Positions 1-10,912 of a stretch of DNA of 63,860 bases are shown piece by piece. Source of the DNA: Cladosporium sp. IMV 00045 (lineage: Eukaryota > Ascomycota > Dothideomycetes > Cladosporiales > Cladosporiaceae); contig MSJI02000872.1 of the NCBI GenBank assembly GCA_001931905.2, forward strand, positions 1-63,860, in the 5' to 3' direction. Made by a program: the position numbers and the translations under genes. The first letter of the stretch is position 1. The number at the start of each line of letters is the position of its first letter. The notes under the pieces were generated by a model. That model was not told the origin of the DNA and ran no database searches. It saw nothing but the letters and a program-made list of their open reading frames with translations.

Positions 1-470
1 TCAGAGGGCTTCTCAGGCTCAGCAGGCTTGGTGGGCTCTTCTGGGTACTCGGTCGGCTTGGGAGGCTTGCCGTAGTCGTCAGTGGGCTTCTCAGGCTTCT
101 CTGGTTCGGCAGGCTTGGTGGGCTCCTCAGGCTTGCCAGGGTACTCAGAAGGTTTCTCGGGCTCAGTAGGAACACTCTCTGAAGTAGTGACGGGCTCTAC
201 AGGGTGAGTGTAGATGTCTGTGGTTGAGGTGGGTGCAGGTACAGTTGGCTCAACCGGAAGAGACGGCTCGTAGTCGTCCTTGGAAGAGTACTTGGTTGGT
301 GCCTCGACAGAGGTGGGCTTCTCATCGCCATAGCCGGCAGGCTTTTCGACGGACGAACTCCCACCGTAGGAAGGCGGTTGGGACTCGCCGTAGGACGGAG
401 CACCGTGAGGGTCATCGCCGGTGGCGAGGGCCACGGCTGCCAGACCGAGGATGGCAACCTTGGAGAGCAT
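1..470 (-). CDS. Secreted Pro/Lys/Glu-rich repetitive protein (3' end outside window)
   Basis: Not matched to a named family. The reading frame begins at the ATG at 470-468 and stays open to the window edge, so only about 156 N-terminal residues are visible and the C-terminus is missing. Residues 1-18 (MLSKVAILGLAAVALATG) form a signal peptide. The rest is low complexity: Ser/Tyr/Gly-rich to about residue 45, then repeats built on EKP, EEPTKPAEPEKP and DYGKPPKP, with Pro, Lys and Glu dominating. A segment of about 90 bp is repeated around positions 18-55 and 108-150. Signal peptide plus charged Pro repeats suggests an extracellular or wall-associated protein; that is inference. A possible TATA element lies upstream at 614-624. 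Confidence 0.6.
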   Translation of the reverse strand, partial: MLSKVAILGLAAVALATGDDPHGAPSYGESQPPSYGGSSSVEKPAGYGDEKPTSVEAPTKYSSKDDYEPSLPVEPTVPAPTSTTDIYTHPVEPVTTSESVPTEPEKPSEYPGKPEEPTKPAEPEKPEKPTDDYGKPPKPTEYPEEPTKPAEPEKPS

Positions 471-613
471 CCTGATGTTCTTTCAGAGTCGAGTCAATCA
501 AAGATGGTTTCTGATGTGACAGGGAGTAGATTGGGGGAGACCGTAACGAGAGAGTCTCAAAGTGCGATGGGGATGGAAATGAGACCAACCTTTTGAGCCG
601 CATGGGCAGTCGT

Positions 614-624
614 TCATATATCTT
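614..624 (-). promoter_or_regulatory. Possible TATA element of the Pro-rich protein gene
   Basis: The minus strand reads GATATATGAA about 145 bases upstream of the ATG of the secreted repetitive protein. Position and sequence suit a TATA box, but this is a short AT-rich match with no other support. Confidence 0.25.
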
Positions 625-3330
625 CCAGCGCTGCAACCTTCTGTCATCAACATCGCATCGACCTAATGCACGGTCCCCAGCCTGCGTGTACAACCTGGGC
701 GAGGGTGGTAGCAGTGGGGAGAGAGAAGTACATCGAAGCGTGACGTGAATGGCTGTAGGGTTCAATAGCGATCAACGGTTGCTGCAGTAGTCGAGCCAAT
801 CGCTAGGTTCGCAGCAGAAGTTTGGGTCGACGGCCTGCCGTTCCTAAGCATGCCATCCTGGCCAAAGAACCGAGAAGCGAGAGGAGCAAGGTCCAAACAA
901 GGTTGGAGGCCGTCTTTCCACAATGGGAAGGCTGGCGCTTGGGTGCGGATACCGCACCGTTCGCCCAGGAACAGGAAAGGTTTGGCATTTGTTTTGCGCG
1001 CGTGACAAGAAGGCACGTTGTGCCGTCCGTAAGGCTTTGGATGTCCAACCTCGCTGTTGAAGCGAAGCGTCAAGGATCCAGCGTATTCCTAGCTTGGTAG
1101 CTCCGTTGTCTGGCAGATTTTTGCTTGCATATAGCTCTCGTGTTGTCACGGTGGCCGGGATGGCGCTCTCGCTGTGCAGCGTGCAGTACAACACGCGCTG
1201 GTGTGACGGTGGCCGCCGAGAGGTGCAAAAAGCAAAAGAGCACTCGCGTCTTCCAAGAGGAGAGAAGCGCATGGATTGGCGCAGGACACAGCAGTCGCGA
1301 ATAATGCTAGCCCACATATCCGCCCACTATACCCCGGATACTATTGTGTCTAGCGCCTGGGAGTGGGTGGTGGTGGAGTTCAGGAATAGAACCCGGTCGC
1401 CTCCGCAGATCGCCGTCGAGGGTTGCATCTTGTGGGCGAGCGCCGATGGCGGTCGACTCGATGTCTCGGTAGGGACTGTAAACGGTCAGTAATTCTTTTT
1501 CTCAAGAGAACTTCGCGATCTGAAACGCTGTATGACATCTTGATCAAGCATCTGTTCACGAAGTCTTTCTCCCTCATCCACAAGCCACCGACGATTTCTC
1601 CTGTCAGATGGAGATGGTTGCCGAGAGTAACCTCGCGTGCTAGCTTCCTCGCAAGCGACAGGGGTTTGGCTGGTTGTTCAGTGGCACGAGTGGTTCGGCC
1701 GCGCGCCGCATAGCTGCAGGAACACGAGAAGGTAGGTCCAAGAAAAAAGTCAATCGAGCTATCGCTGACCTCTCCACATCCCAACCCCAGCGATTCTTCC
1801 CCGGATCTTCGCGAATGGAGAAAAGGATTGACCGTTGGAAAGAACGCGGTCTGTGCTGGCTCTAGCAATGCGACAGTCCTCTTTAGCCAACGGCGACTAT
1901 CATGATTCTTTTCCGCGAAGAAACGATTCACAACTCTTCTCTGGTATTCACGTGAAGGTCAATTCAAGAGCATGATATTGCATGGCAGGGGGGCTGCCTT
2001 GCTCGTACAGCTCGCCCAGCTTCGCCTGTGGTTGAATTGCTTGCATTCCCAGCCCCGCTCGATTGACAGGGGGAACCGGAAGTCTAATCTGGGTATAGTC
2101 GAACATCCTCTTCTTCGCGATGACAATAACGTTAACTAAGTTCTCATCATTGCGCTTTGTGTACTTCCGTACCATGGCGACATCGGCGATGGATCTTTGC
2201 CGTCTCTGGCATGGAGAGGCGGCCCAGACTACCTCCAGGCTACCCATCGCCAAAACATTGAGCTATATGCAATTGCTAGTGCTTTTTGATGGGTCGAGAA
2301 TGACGATGAACCACTTCCGTGATGCTTTCATGTCTGAAACGATGCCTTTTTCTGGACTTGTGTCCGAAGATATCCGACTGCCTAACAAACTCGATCCGGC
2401 CTGGCCGGTCAAAGGCGAGATCAACACGCGGGTAAGTACACGATGCTCATGGCCCGAGGCGGAAAGTTGCCTTGCAGGACGGATGTGCGCATTTATTGCT
2501 CGATCCCCATGGAGCCGGCATCAAACCACAATAATGGCGTGTATGGCTTCCCACGGGAAACTCATCTCAAGGTTTTCCCTCGGCCACAACCCGACGGAAC
2601 ATGCGAGAAGCCATGCGTTCTTCCACGGTTTGCGATGAAGCCAAGGAACGCCTCACCGTTTCAGGTCCAGAGCTTGTTGTCAACAACATTTTTCTCAGGC
2701 CGGCCATCGGATCAACATGTTGAATTCCCTCATCACGAATGAGGAGCTGCCGCTGACGACATTGCCGTTTGGCCGTTTCATGAAGCTTTTTTCTGGAGTT
2801 GTCGATGGATTGTCGTTCTCTCAGGTCCTCTTTCGAAGAATCTTGCGCTGCACGATCGAGAGCTTTCGACGCCACTTATACAATGCGTTGATCCAATGCT
2901 CGAAGTGGCCGCCTTGAGGTCGCACAAAGTGTCTCACGTCAGCATGAACGCACTTCGATCCGCCTTCGGTCAAATAGAAGTACAACTTGCAGCGTAAGCA
3001 GATTTACATGCCTCCATGCAGCGGGAATTCATCAATGCTGGCCATTTGTTGTGAGAGATGCTTGCATCAAGTGTGCGGGTAATTTGCTTCCGCATGCTTT
3101 GCTGCAATGTCAGGAGAATATTGATGTCCGATGAGAATGTGAATGACTTTTTATTAGGTAACATCTCGTTGCTTGCTTCCCCTTCCTCCAGATAATCAGC
3201 AATGCATACTCTTGAGCTGGCAGAACGACAGCAATCGATCTTGTCGTTGACAGCCATCATCGTCGAAGCACTTCGATCATGTATACATGCTAAACTGCAC
3301 GTGCTGATCTCCTCATTTCCCCGCAGTGTC
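625..3330. other. Long gene-poor stretch
   Basis: No gene with recognisable homology. The longest frames are a 172-codon plus-strand frame at 2120-2638, containing a GTAAGT donor-like site near 2431, and a 101-codon minus-strand frame at 1948-2253. Both have unremarkable composition and no motif I recognise. I treat them as chance frames or decayed sequence. Confidence 0.4.
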
Positions 3331-5590
3331 TTTTGGCGATGCCATTTGAGAATGCACGATCATAAACATGCCCTCTCCGTGCATTGTCCGCTCGTATCAT
3401 CGCCTGCGATACACCCAAGGGGATTAAATGCCGTTGAGATTGCGTGACCACAAGCTTGGTTTCTGCGCATGCTTGGTGCTCGTATCATCTTCTCCCGGAC
3501 ATTTGAGAGACCGTCCTGCCGTTGAGAGTGCATAGTCGTATGACTGGTCTCTCCGTGTGTGGTATGCTCTTACCATCATCTTTGCTATACTCAAAAGGTT
3601 ACGATGCCCATAAGAGCATCTGTTCGAGATCTTGATCTCTTTGCACGTTCTATACTCGTATCTTCGTCACTAGTATACCCAAACGAGACCACTACCACTG
3701 AGATGATTTGATCGAGACGAGATTTCCCAACCATTCCCCTTTGCTCTTGAGGTAGTATCGTCGTCTTCCGGGTACTGTGAAAAGAACCTCACCACTGGGA
3801 CTATCGACTCAAACATTCAACGTCTCAACTCCATATCTCGCGCCTCGATGCTCGTACCATCCTCCTCAGTACGCCATAAACGATACCCTGCCATTGAGAT
3901 ACATGTCTCTGACTTAGAGTATCTCCGTAACTCAACCTATACCTGGTGCTCGTATCATCGTCTCCGACACATCTAGAGAAATACCTTCCCACTGAGAAAC
4001 ACATGTTCGAGTCAGAGCATCCCCGTAATATTTTGCGCCTTATGGGCCCACATCTATCACACCTGTCAAAGAAAAACGCTACTGTTCCCTTGAGAAAGAC
4101 ATTCTCAATGCACATCATATCTGTATCTTTTCCACGTCTCGAAGCTCATATCCTCCACCTTAGAGAATCGAAAATAAGAGCATCCCACTGAGATACCTCG
4201 TCAGAAACTGAGACATCTCTGCCAATCACGAGATTCCAGAGGCTGCTAACCTCAGCTTTGGTATACTCAAAAGCCTTAGGTGCCGTTGAGATAGCGTGCT
4301 GGAGAAGCATGTATCTCCGTATTTGTTGTGCTTCTATCCTCTGGCCTGGTAGGGGAGAGTAGACCTTGTTTTACTGAGAAACCTTGCTGGATGTCCCGGT
4401 ATCTCTGCGAAGAGCTGAGTTTGATGGGGCGATATCTTCAACTATGGCGTATGGAACATCGATCGTGCCGTTGAAATAGCTGTTTGGATGAATGGGTATC
4501 TCCGTATTCAGTATGCTCCTGCCCTCAGCCCTGATATATCACGAACGATGGTAGCCATTGAGATAGATGTTCAGAGAATCAGATGTCTCCGTGATCAGTA
4601 TGCTCCTATCCTCAGCTGCGGCATATCAAGAACGCTACTTACCATTGAGATAGCTTGCTAGGGAAGTGGCTATCTCCATTCCCGGTATGCTTCTATCGTC
4701 GGCCCTGGTATATCAAAAACGCTATAGGCCATTGAGATAGCTGTCTGGAGAGTCGTTCATCTCCGTTTCCGGGATGCTAGTATTTTCAGCTTAGCCTATC
4801 AAAACTGCTGCTCGCCATTGAGATAGGTGTTTGAGGAAACAACTATCTCCATTATTAGTGTGCTATTACCCTCAGCTTTGGCATATTGAAAATGTTGCTC
4901 GCCATTAAGACGGTCATTTCCAGAGATGGCTATCTCCATTTCTCGTGTGCTCCTATCCTCAGCTTTAGCATATCCAAGAACAGTACTTGCCATTGAGATA
5001 GCTATTTCAGAAAAGAGACATCTCCTATTCTGGTATTCTCCTATCCTCAACTTCGATCTACTCAAAATACTAGGTTTTATAAAGATAGTATAGAAAAGAA
5101 GTAGTTATCTCCATTTCTAGTGTGCTTCTATCCTCAACTTTGGTACCTCAAAACAGCTATTAGCCATTCAGAAAGCCATTTGAAAGATTAAACATTTCCC
5201 CGTTCAGTATGCTTCTATCCTCCGCGCTGATGTACTGAGAGAGGCACTGTGCCACTGAGATAGTCGCTCAGAAGTATTGGTATCTCAGCGGTAATGACGA
5301 TATCTTGAGGTTATATCCTCAACTTCAGTATACTCAAAGTGATACAACGTTGATGAAAGGGATGAGATGTTCAATCTTCGATTGAGAAAGCCATTCGTAA
5401 AACGACATATTTCCGTGACCAGTATGCTTCTATCCTCAGCGCTGATATACTAAGATGGGCATTGTGCCACTGAGATAGTCGCTCCGAGACATAGGTATCT
5501 CAGCGGTAATGATGATATCTTGAAGCCATATCCTCAACCAGTATATCCAAAGTGATACAGCACTGATGGGAAGAAGGTTTCAAATCTCGA
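3331..5590. repeat. Degenerate tandem array of ~87-bp units with internal inverted arms
   Basis: A block starting near GCCATTGAGATAGC recurs at 4467, 4554, 4641, 4728, 4814, 4901, 4989, about 5072, 5163 and 5251, so the step is 83-91 bp and mostly 86-88. More diverged blocks extend left to about 3338 (for example 3431, 3520, 3891, 4282). Each unit then carries TATCTCCRTTTC and TATGCTCCTATCCTCAGC. GAGATAGC and GCTATCTC within one unit are inverted repeats (4647-4654 with 4669-4676) that could fold into a hairpin with a 14-nt loop. I estimate about 25 units. No transposase or coding gene is visible inside. The array lies just past the 3' end of copy A. Confidence 0.85.
5221..5579. repeat. Higher-order direct duplication at the right end of the 87-bp array
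   Basis: A segment of about 145-160 bp at 5221-5370 recurs at about 5438-5579, 215 bp further on. Shared landmarks are GCCACTGAGATAGTCGCTC, TATCTCAGCGGTAATGA and AAGTGATACA. The two copies are much closer to each other than to the other 87-bp units, so this is a later duplication on top of the array. Confidence 0.75.
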
Positions 5591-5635
5591 CAAGTCCATG
5601 ATTCATTGCTCAATACTGGTACAAGTGCTACCATC

Positions 5636-5672
5636 ATTCGTTCGTTCATTCATTCGTCCACTCGTTCAATCA
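5636..5672. repeat. TTCG/TTCA tetranucleotide-like microsatellite
   Basis: An imperfect run of TTCG and TTCA units lies just downstream of the stop codon of copy A, between that gene and the 87-bp array. Confidence 0.6.
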
Positions 5673-5689
5673 TCAAAAAAACAACCTAA

Positions 5690-8117
5690 TCACTCATCGT
5701 CCTCCTCGCCGTCTCCCTCGTTCTCATCATCATCGTCACTCTCATCCTCCGAACTAATCGCATTCACCTTGCGCTTGCTCCCAGCACCGACACCCAAAGA
5801 CTTCAGGGACTGTTCGTGCTGTTTCCAGCCACGACCCTTCTTGACCTGCACACCACCGCTCTCATGGTACTCCTTACGGAGACGGTCGATGAGAGAAAGA
5901 ATTCCTGTCTCGGCACGGGAGGTGCCAAAGTGGTGATTGAATCTGGCAACGAGATCACGCAGAGGCTCAGCAGGCCTCTCACCACCGGCGGCTCCCACCA
6001 GGCTCATCAGCCACTGGCGCTGCTCGTAGGTGTAGTCCTCACGAGTCTGGCGGCGGAGAGGGAGCCAGATGCCGGCACGCTGGTGGGTCTGCTCTCGGTG
6101 CTTGTTGAGAGCCGCGATCTTCTTGCTGTCGCTCCAGTCCATGGTGGCGGAGTGCTGCCACTTCCTCCACCCGCGCGAGCTGTAGCACCACAGCTTGTGC
6201 GGCTCCTCGTCTCCCAGGTGGCAGCGCGAGCGGTCGATGGTGATACGTCTGCCCCTGTCCTCCGTCGTGTCGTACATGGCCCTTGGGCCTCCGGTCTGAT
6301 CGTGCGCTCCGCCCGGCTCGCCGTTGGTGGGATCGTGGCGGGCGCGGGCGGCGGCGGCGGCGAGAGTGGCGGCGGGCTGGCGATGAGCAGGGAGGAAGTC
6401 GAAGTTGATGAGGAGATTAGCAGGCGGCACCGTGCCGGGGGGAAGGGCAAGGTTGGTAGCAGCCTCCCTTTCCTCCTCGTCCTCATCCTCGTCCTCCTGC
6501 TCCTCCTCTGGATCAGGAGGCGTCCAGGAGTCGTCCTCGGCCTCAGCTCCCGGGGCCCAGATGATGTTGACACCATGCGTGATGTCGACGCGCTCCTGCG
6601 CGAACAGCCACTGGCGGAAACGGTAGACCTGTGCTGCGGTCGGATACGCTGGGAGGTTGTTGTTGCCTCCCAGGTTGAGAGCGGCCCATCCCTCGTCGGA
6701 GTCGACGGTGCCCACGGTCAGGAAGCGCCAGGCACCTTCCTCTGCCGGCTGTACCTCTGGGTTGAGATACTGTCTGTCCGGCCAGAACACCACCTGCGGG
6801 CCAGCGAGATCTCCCAAGCCGATACCAAGCGCGCCCTGCTGACGGGCCTGCGTCACTTCGCTGGGGTTGTTGTACCCCATGCTGCGCGCGAGCGGCTCGT
6901 CCTCGCGCGGGTTGAGCCAGGCCAGTCTCCCGATGCCGAGGATGGTGCTGCTGGGGTTGACGAGAGCACCACGGTCAAAGGCGCGTTGGGCTTCGGACTC
7001 CTCGTTGCGGACGTCCGTCCTTGGGTGAATGTTGGGTTCGACCCGATACGACCCTTGTTGAACGGTCTCCGACTCGATCCATTCCACGTCCAACTCGCTC
7101 ACGGTGGGCATGTTCTCAGCCCCTGTGCTCCGCAGCTGGATGTGTCCACTTGGGAGGACGACGACAGACGACTGCACATCCTCGACGGTAATGGCAGGGA
7201 AGGCGCGGGTGAGGTGCATGTACCTCTCCTCCAGGTCCGACAGCACGTAGCTCTCGTCGAAACGTGGCACCGGGTATGCGACCGGGTCTGGGTACATGCG
7301 CTCAAGATGGTTTGAGCGAGTGACGATGGTGGTTGACGGGCAATTATCCAGCCCCAGGTTGTCGGCTTCGACATCATCGTTCGTCATTGCCAGATGTGCC
7401 GGCCTCAAGAACCACGCCGGGAGACCACTGACAGCGAGATACTGAGAGTACCAGTCGGTGTCGTATGGGTTGGGGTTCGTCTCGTTGACGTGACGAACCT
7501 GGCGAGACCAACAGCCGTCCGAACGCTGTACGGCGATGATGTCCGGTGGAGAGAGGACGATGATCGTGCGTCTGTTGCCTTGGACATCCACGTAGGTGTA
7601 CTGGTATCCCTCTGGAGCTCTGCTCAACTCGGCAAGGTCGCGACGCAGTTGATATGAACGACGATACTCGACCAGAGCCTCTTCGCCTTGGCTGTGATGA
7701 TCTAATATCGAGTTAGTCGATGTTGGATGTAACGTTGAACGACAAACACTTACAGGAAAGACCTTCGAGCAGATGGCCGAAGGTATCGTACGGAGTCAAC
7801 TCCCCACGGTTGGCCGGTGCAGGGTTGGACGAGACGGGGTTGTATTGGACGGGGTTTGATGGGACGGGATTGGACGACACAAGATTGGATGGTGCTGGGT
7901 TGGACGGCGCGAGGTTGGACGGCGCGAGGCCAGACGGCACAGGGTTGGACGGTGCAGGATTGGACAGTGCAGGATTGTTGGATGCGACATTTCCTATCAT
8001 ATAGTTAGTAAGACTCGTACGCGTTGCAAGCAGTTGTTTGTGAGTTGCTTGTCAGGTACCTTCGCCAGCATCATGCGAGATAACAATGCGCTCCTCGTCT
8101 GACTGCGGCGACGCCAT
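5690..8117 (-). CDS. Copy A: uncharacterised 769-aa protein with SNPAP repeats, acidic blocks and a putative C-terminal helix-turn-helix
   Basis: I do not recognise the family. The best model has exons 8117-8060, 7993-7754 and 7701-5690, with introns 7994-8059 and 7702-7753 (GTACCT..TAG and GTAAGT..TAG, both phase 1). It joins cleanly to 770 codons including the stop. Residues about 25-80 are SNPAP-type pentapeptide repeats. Residues about 110-330 hold the region shared with copy B (63 kb end), including LSPPD, PAWFLRPAHLAM and VLPSGH. An acidic DPEEEQEDEDEDEEE stretch follows. At about 660-710, a segment with FNHHFGTSRAETGI then RLRKEY resembles a Myb/HTH-like DNA-binding fold. The tail has a basic SKRKV patch and a Ser/Asp/Glu-rich end. 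A nuclear role is inferred only from these features. The next gene-like feature upstream is the NLR at 12-14 kb. Confidence 0.75.
7816..7980 (-). repeat. 15-bp coding minisatellite (SNPAP repeats) in copy A exon 2
   Basis: About eleven units of a 15-bp motif (minus strand, CCGTCCAACCCNGCR-like) encode tandem SNPAP, SNLAP, SNPVP and related pentapeptides. The length is a multiple of three, so unit gain or loss keeps the frame. Confidence 0.85.
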
Positions 8118-8960
8118 GTTGTGTAGTGCTGTTCTGGGTTGTTTTGATCATAAACTAGCTGGTGAGAGGATGTATGTGCTTCTAAGAGCTGTATTGTGCG
8201 ACATTAACGAAGCAAAGAGCGAATTGGATATGTGTTCGGTGTGTGTGAGGAGAGAGTGGTGGTGTTGTGGTGTGTCGAAAGGTTGCGACCGACGAGGGCT
8301 TTTGTCGAGGCGGCGTCACGAGCAAACGGATGTAAGTGAATGCACGAGACTTTTGCACCCACGCGGTTCTACGAACAACCAGCTGACGTCGGCTTAGGAC
8401 GGTTAAACACGTCTATATCGCTTGCTCGTGAACAGGGTCTGACTCGTGCAAGAGTATGCCACGCACATAACTCTATAGCAGTCTTCTGTCTATGAAAGGT
8501 CATCACGTGGTAATCGGCTAGGACTCCCACACCAGGATGTCACAGGCTTGTCACGAGACTTTTGTCGTGGTTGTTCTTGTGATTAGCATGACATTCGCAA
8601 ATGTAGAGCAGCAGGGTAGCTGTGGACAAAGAAAGAGGGTCCCAACATGACAAAGGATTTGCAATACCGCATTGGGTTGGGGTCGGACACACACTTCGAC
8701 TGGAGGCTGCAAGATGATGTCGGTCAAATCGACACAGTCGAAAGGCAGTATGCTGACCATGAATAGCCATGATGGGTGAAGTTGTCGTCTTGCCTTTGGG
8801 TTTTGTCAACTTCACGGAAATCTGCTTGTTGGAGCAAAGAGGTTTCATCATAGCTACCCAAATTATGCAGTGCTCTACGACAGTGAAGATACTCTGGTAG
8901 ACTCAAGTAGACGGAAAGAAACTCACAAGTTTACTGTGCCCGATCGTGATCAGATCTATT

Positions 8961-9397
8961 GCAAAACAGACCAATCTCTCGTTAGCCGTGGAAGCATCCC
9001 CAATCGCTGCTTCTTCCGCCAATACTTTGTAGGCTATGATGGGGATTTAGGCCAACGACAAGCTCTTTCTTGTGGTCTTCTCTGCATTCCTTCTATAGGC
9101 AATCTGTTGCAAACAAAAGGCCGATTGCTCTTCAACCGTGCAAGTATTCTCCCATGCTACCTCTTCCAGTAGCATCGATATAAAAGTCAACGGTGGTTTG
9201 ACAGCAATTTGGACCAATATCAAGCTTTTTCTTGTGATTCTATCTGTTGACATGCCTCTTGCAATCTCTGACAAAAGAGATTCACAGCTTTTCAGTCCTG
9301 GAAGCATCCCTAAACGCTGCTGCTTCCACCACAATAAACGTAGCACACAACGGTATTCCAAGACAACGCCAAGCTCTTCCTTCTGGTTTTCCCGGTG
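8961..9397. repeat. Degenerate duplication, about 130-bp copies
   Basis: 8961-9090 and 9271-9397 align along their length: both hold GGAAGCATCCC, then CGCTGCT and TTCC, and end near CAAGCTCTT. A third partial copy (CCAATATCAAGC followed by TTTTTCTTGTGATTCT) sits at about 9210-9245. Copies differ at many positions and no frame is conserved. Confidence 0.65.
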
Positions 9398-9730
9398 AAT
9401 ATGCTTTCGAACCCTTTGTATGTGCTGCTCGTCGGCAAAAATATCGTGATACTCGAGGCATGCGATCGGGAGAGCGTGTTGCCCTCGCGGGAGCCATAAT
9501 ACTAGCAGAACGCTCTGGAAGTGGATGGGTTCGACCGTTTGATGGTATTACATGACGATGAGGATGAATGCAACCTATATGCATAGATTAACAAAAGAAA
9601 CCATGGTAACATCGAAGAAGTGAGGTTGGAGAACGCAGGGGAGCAAGGAGCAGTATCGCTTGTTGTGGGGATTAGAGGCCGAGCAAAGACCGAGGATGTA
9701 TTCGACATTCCGGTCGGTTCAAGGGACAAT

Positions 9731-10455
9731 GACAATGACAACGACTTGACAATACTTGTAATGGCAACAACACTGCTAAAGAAACGTGCAACATCATGTA
9801 TGGAGGCTGGCGTTGATTTATCACTGCAGAACAAGCAAAATGCTCGGTTTCCTGCTTGATGAGCTGGGAATACGGAACTAATCAGCGCCCAAGTCCACTC
9901 CCAAGACCTACAATGCTTCATTACACTGTCGCGACAACAGATCGAACAGCAAAGAAGACCCTATGCATCCATACCGAGATCCCCCTGGCGACAACCCGTA
10001 GGAAATGCTCTTCGTGAAAGGAAGCGCGTTGCCACGGCGTACCAGCAAGGAAGTCGACCCTAGGGGTGTAACACTTGAGGTAAGGTACCTACCTTGATAA
10101 ACAACAGTGACAACGACTTGAAAATACTTGTAATAGCATTGAAACAGCGAAAGAGACATGCAGCATCATCGATTTCGACTTTATGGCAACTGGTCGCCAC
10201 GGAAGAAGCAAAAACCTCCCACAGTCGCTTTCCTGCCGGCCGAACATGAGGCAAAACACTTTTCACCACCTAAGTCCCTTCCAAAGACCTACATGACTCT
10301 ACTACACTGTTGCGGCAGGACGTTCAACGAAGAAGAAGGCAGTTTACATTCATGCCAATGCCCTCACGGCGATCAGCCGTAGGAAAAGCTCTTTCATGAA
10401 GGAGGCGAAGAAGGGCGCGTTGCCGCGGCGATACCGGTAAGGACGTCGAATCCAG
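9731..10455. repeat. Diverged tandem duplication, about 340-bp copies
   Basis: 9731-10066 and 10106-10455 share an ordered set of blocks: CAACGACTTGA then AATACTTGTAAT, GCAACATCATG or GCAGCATCATC, AAGACCTACA, ACTACACTG or ATTACACTG, CGACAACCCGTAGGAAA or CGATCAGCCGTAGGAAA, and GCGCGTTGCC. Spacing is about 370-390 bp. Neither copy has an open frame, so they look like decayed sequence. Confidence 0.7.
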
Positions 10456-10631
10456 AGCTCATCAACATTGGCTTTTGCCGCTGTAAGGCTTGGGCAAATG
10501 TGAAAAACGCGGAATACTTCACTTTGGCGGGTCGAGAAGGCGGGCATCGTCGCGGCTAGGGTCTGTACCTTGCAGTAAAGGTATACTGCTCACAAACCAG
10601 CCTCCGCCACAACCGAAGGCATCTTTACCGG

Positions 10632-10912
10632 ACTGAACAGAGTAAAGCGCTCAGGTTATACCGACAAAGCAACGCAGAACAAGCGCATGTACTTACTGCT
10701 TCGACAATCTTCGAGCACAATCTTCGAGCAATCGCAAGAACGCCAGCAGCGCCTTCGCAAAACACCAGCAAAGACACCTCAATCGGCCTGAGCAGAGTAA
10801 ACCGCTCAGGATACACTAACAACACAGAACAAGCGCATTCATCTACTGCTTCGACCAAGTTCGAGCAATCGCCAGAATGCCAGCAGTGTCTTCACAAAAC
10901 AGCAGCGACCCC
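10632..10912. repeat. Diverged tandem duplication, about 125-147-bp copies
   Basis: 10632-10778 and 10788-10912 match block by block (CTGAACAGAGTAAAGCGCTC against CTGAGCAGAGTAAACCGCTC, then AGAACAAGCGCAT, TACTGCTTCGAC and CGAGCAATCGC). The first copy has an extra internal TTCGAGCACAATC repeat that accounts for the length difference. Confidence 0.75.

Noticed and set aside
2120..2638. 172-codon plus-strand frame as a gene
   Set aside because: No recognisable motif, no conserved start context and a donor site without a convincing downstream exon.
3331..5590. CRISPR array
   Set aside because: Eukaryotic context, units are contiguous and degenerate with no unique spacers, and no cas genes.
5816..7315. 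499-codon plus-strand frame across copy A
   Set aside because: Antisense to the spliced copy A gene, whose paralogue confirms the minus-strand reading; no family resemblance.
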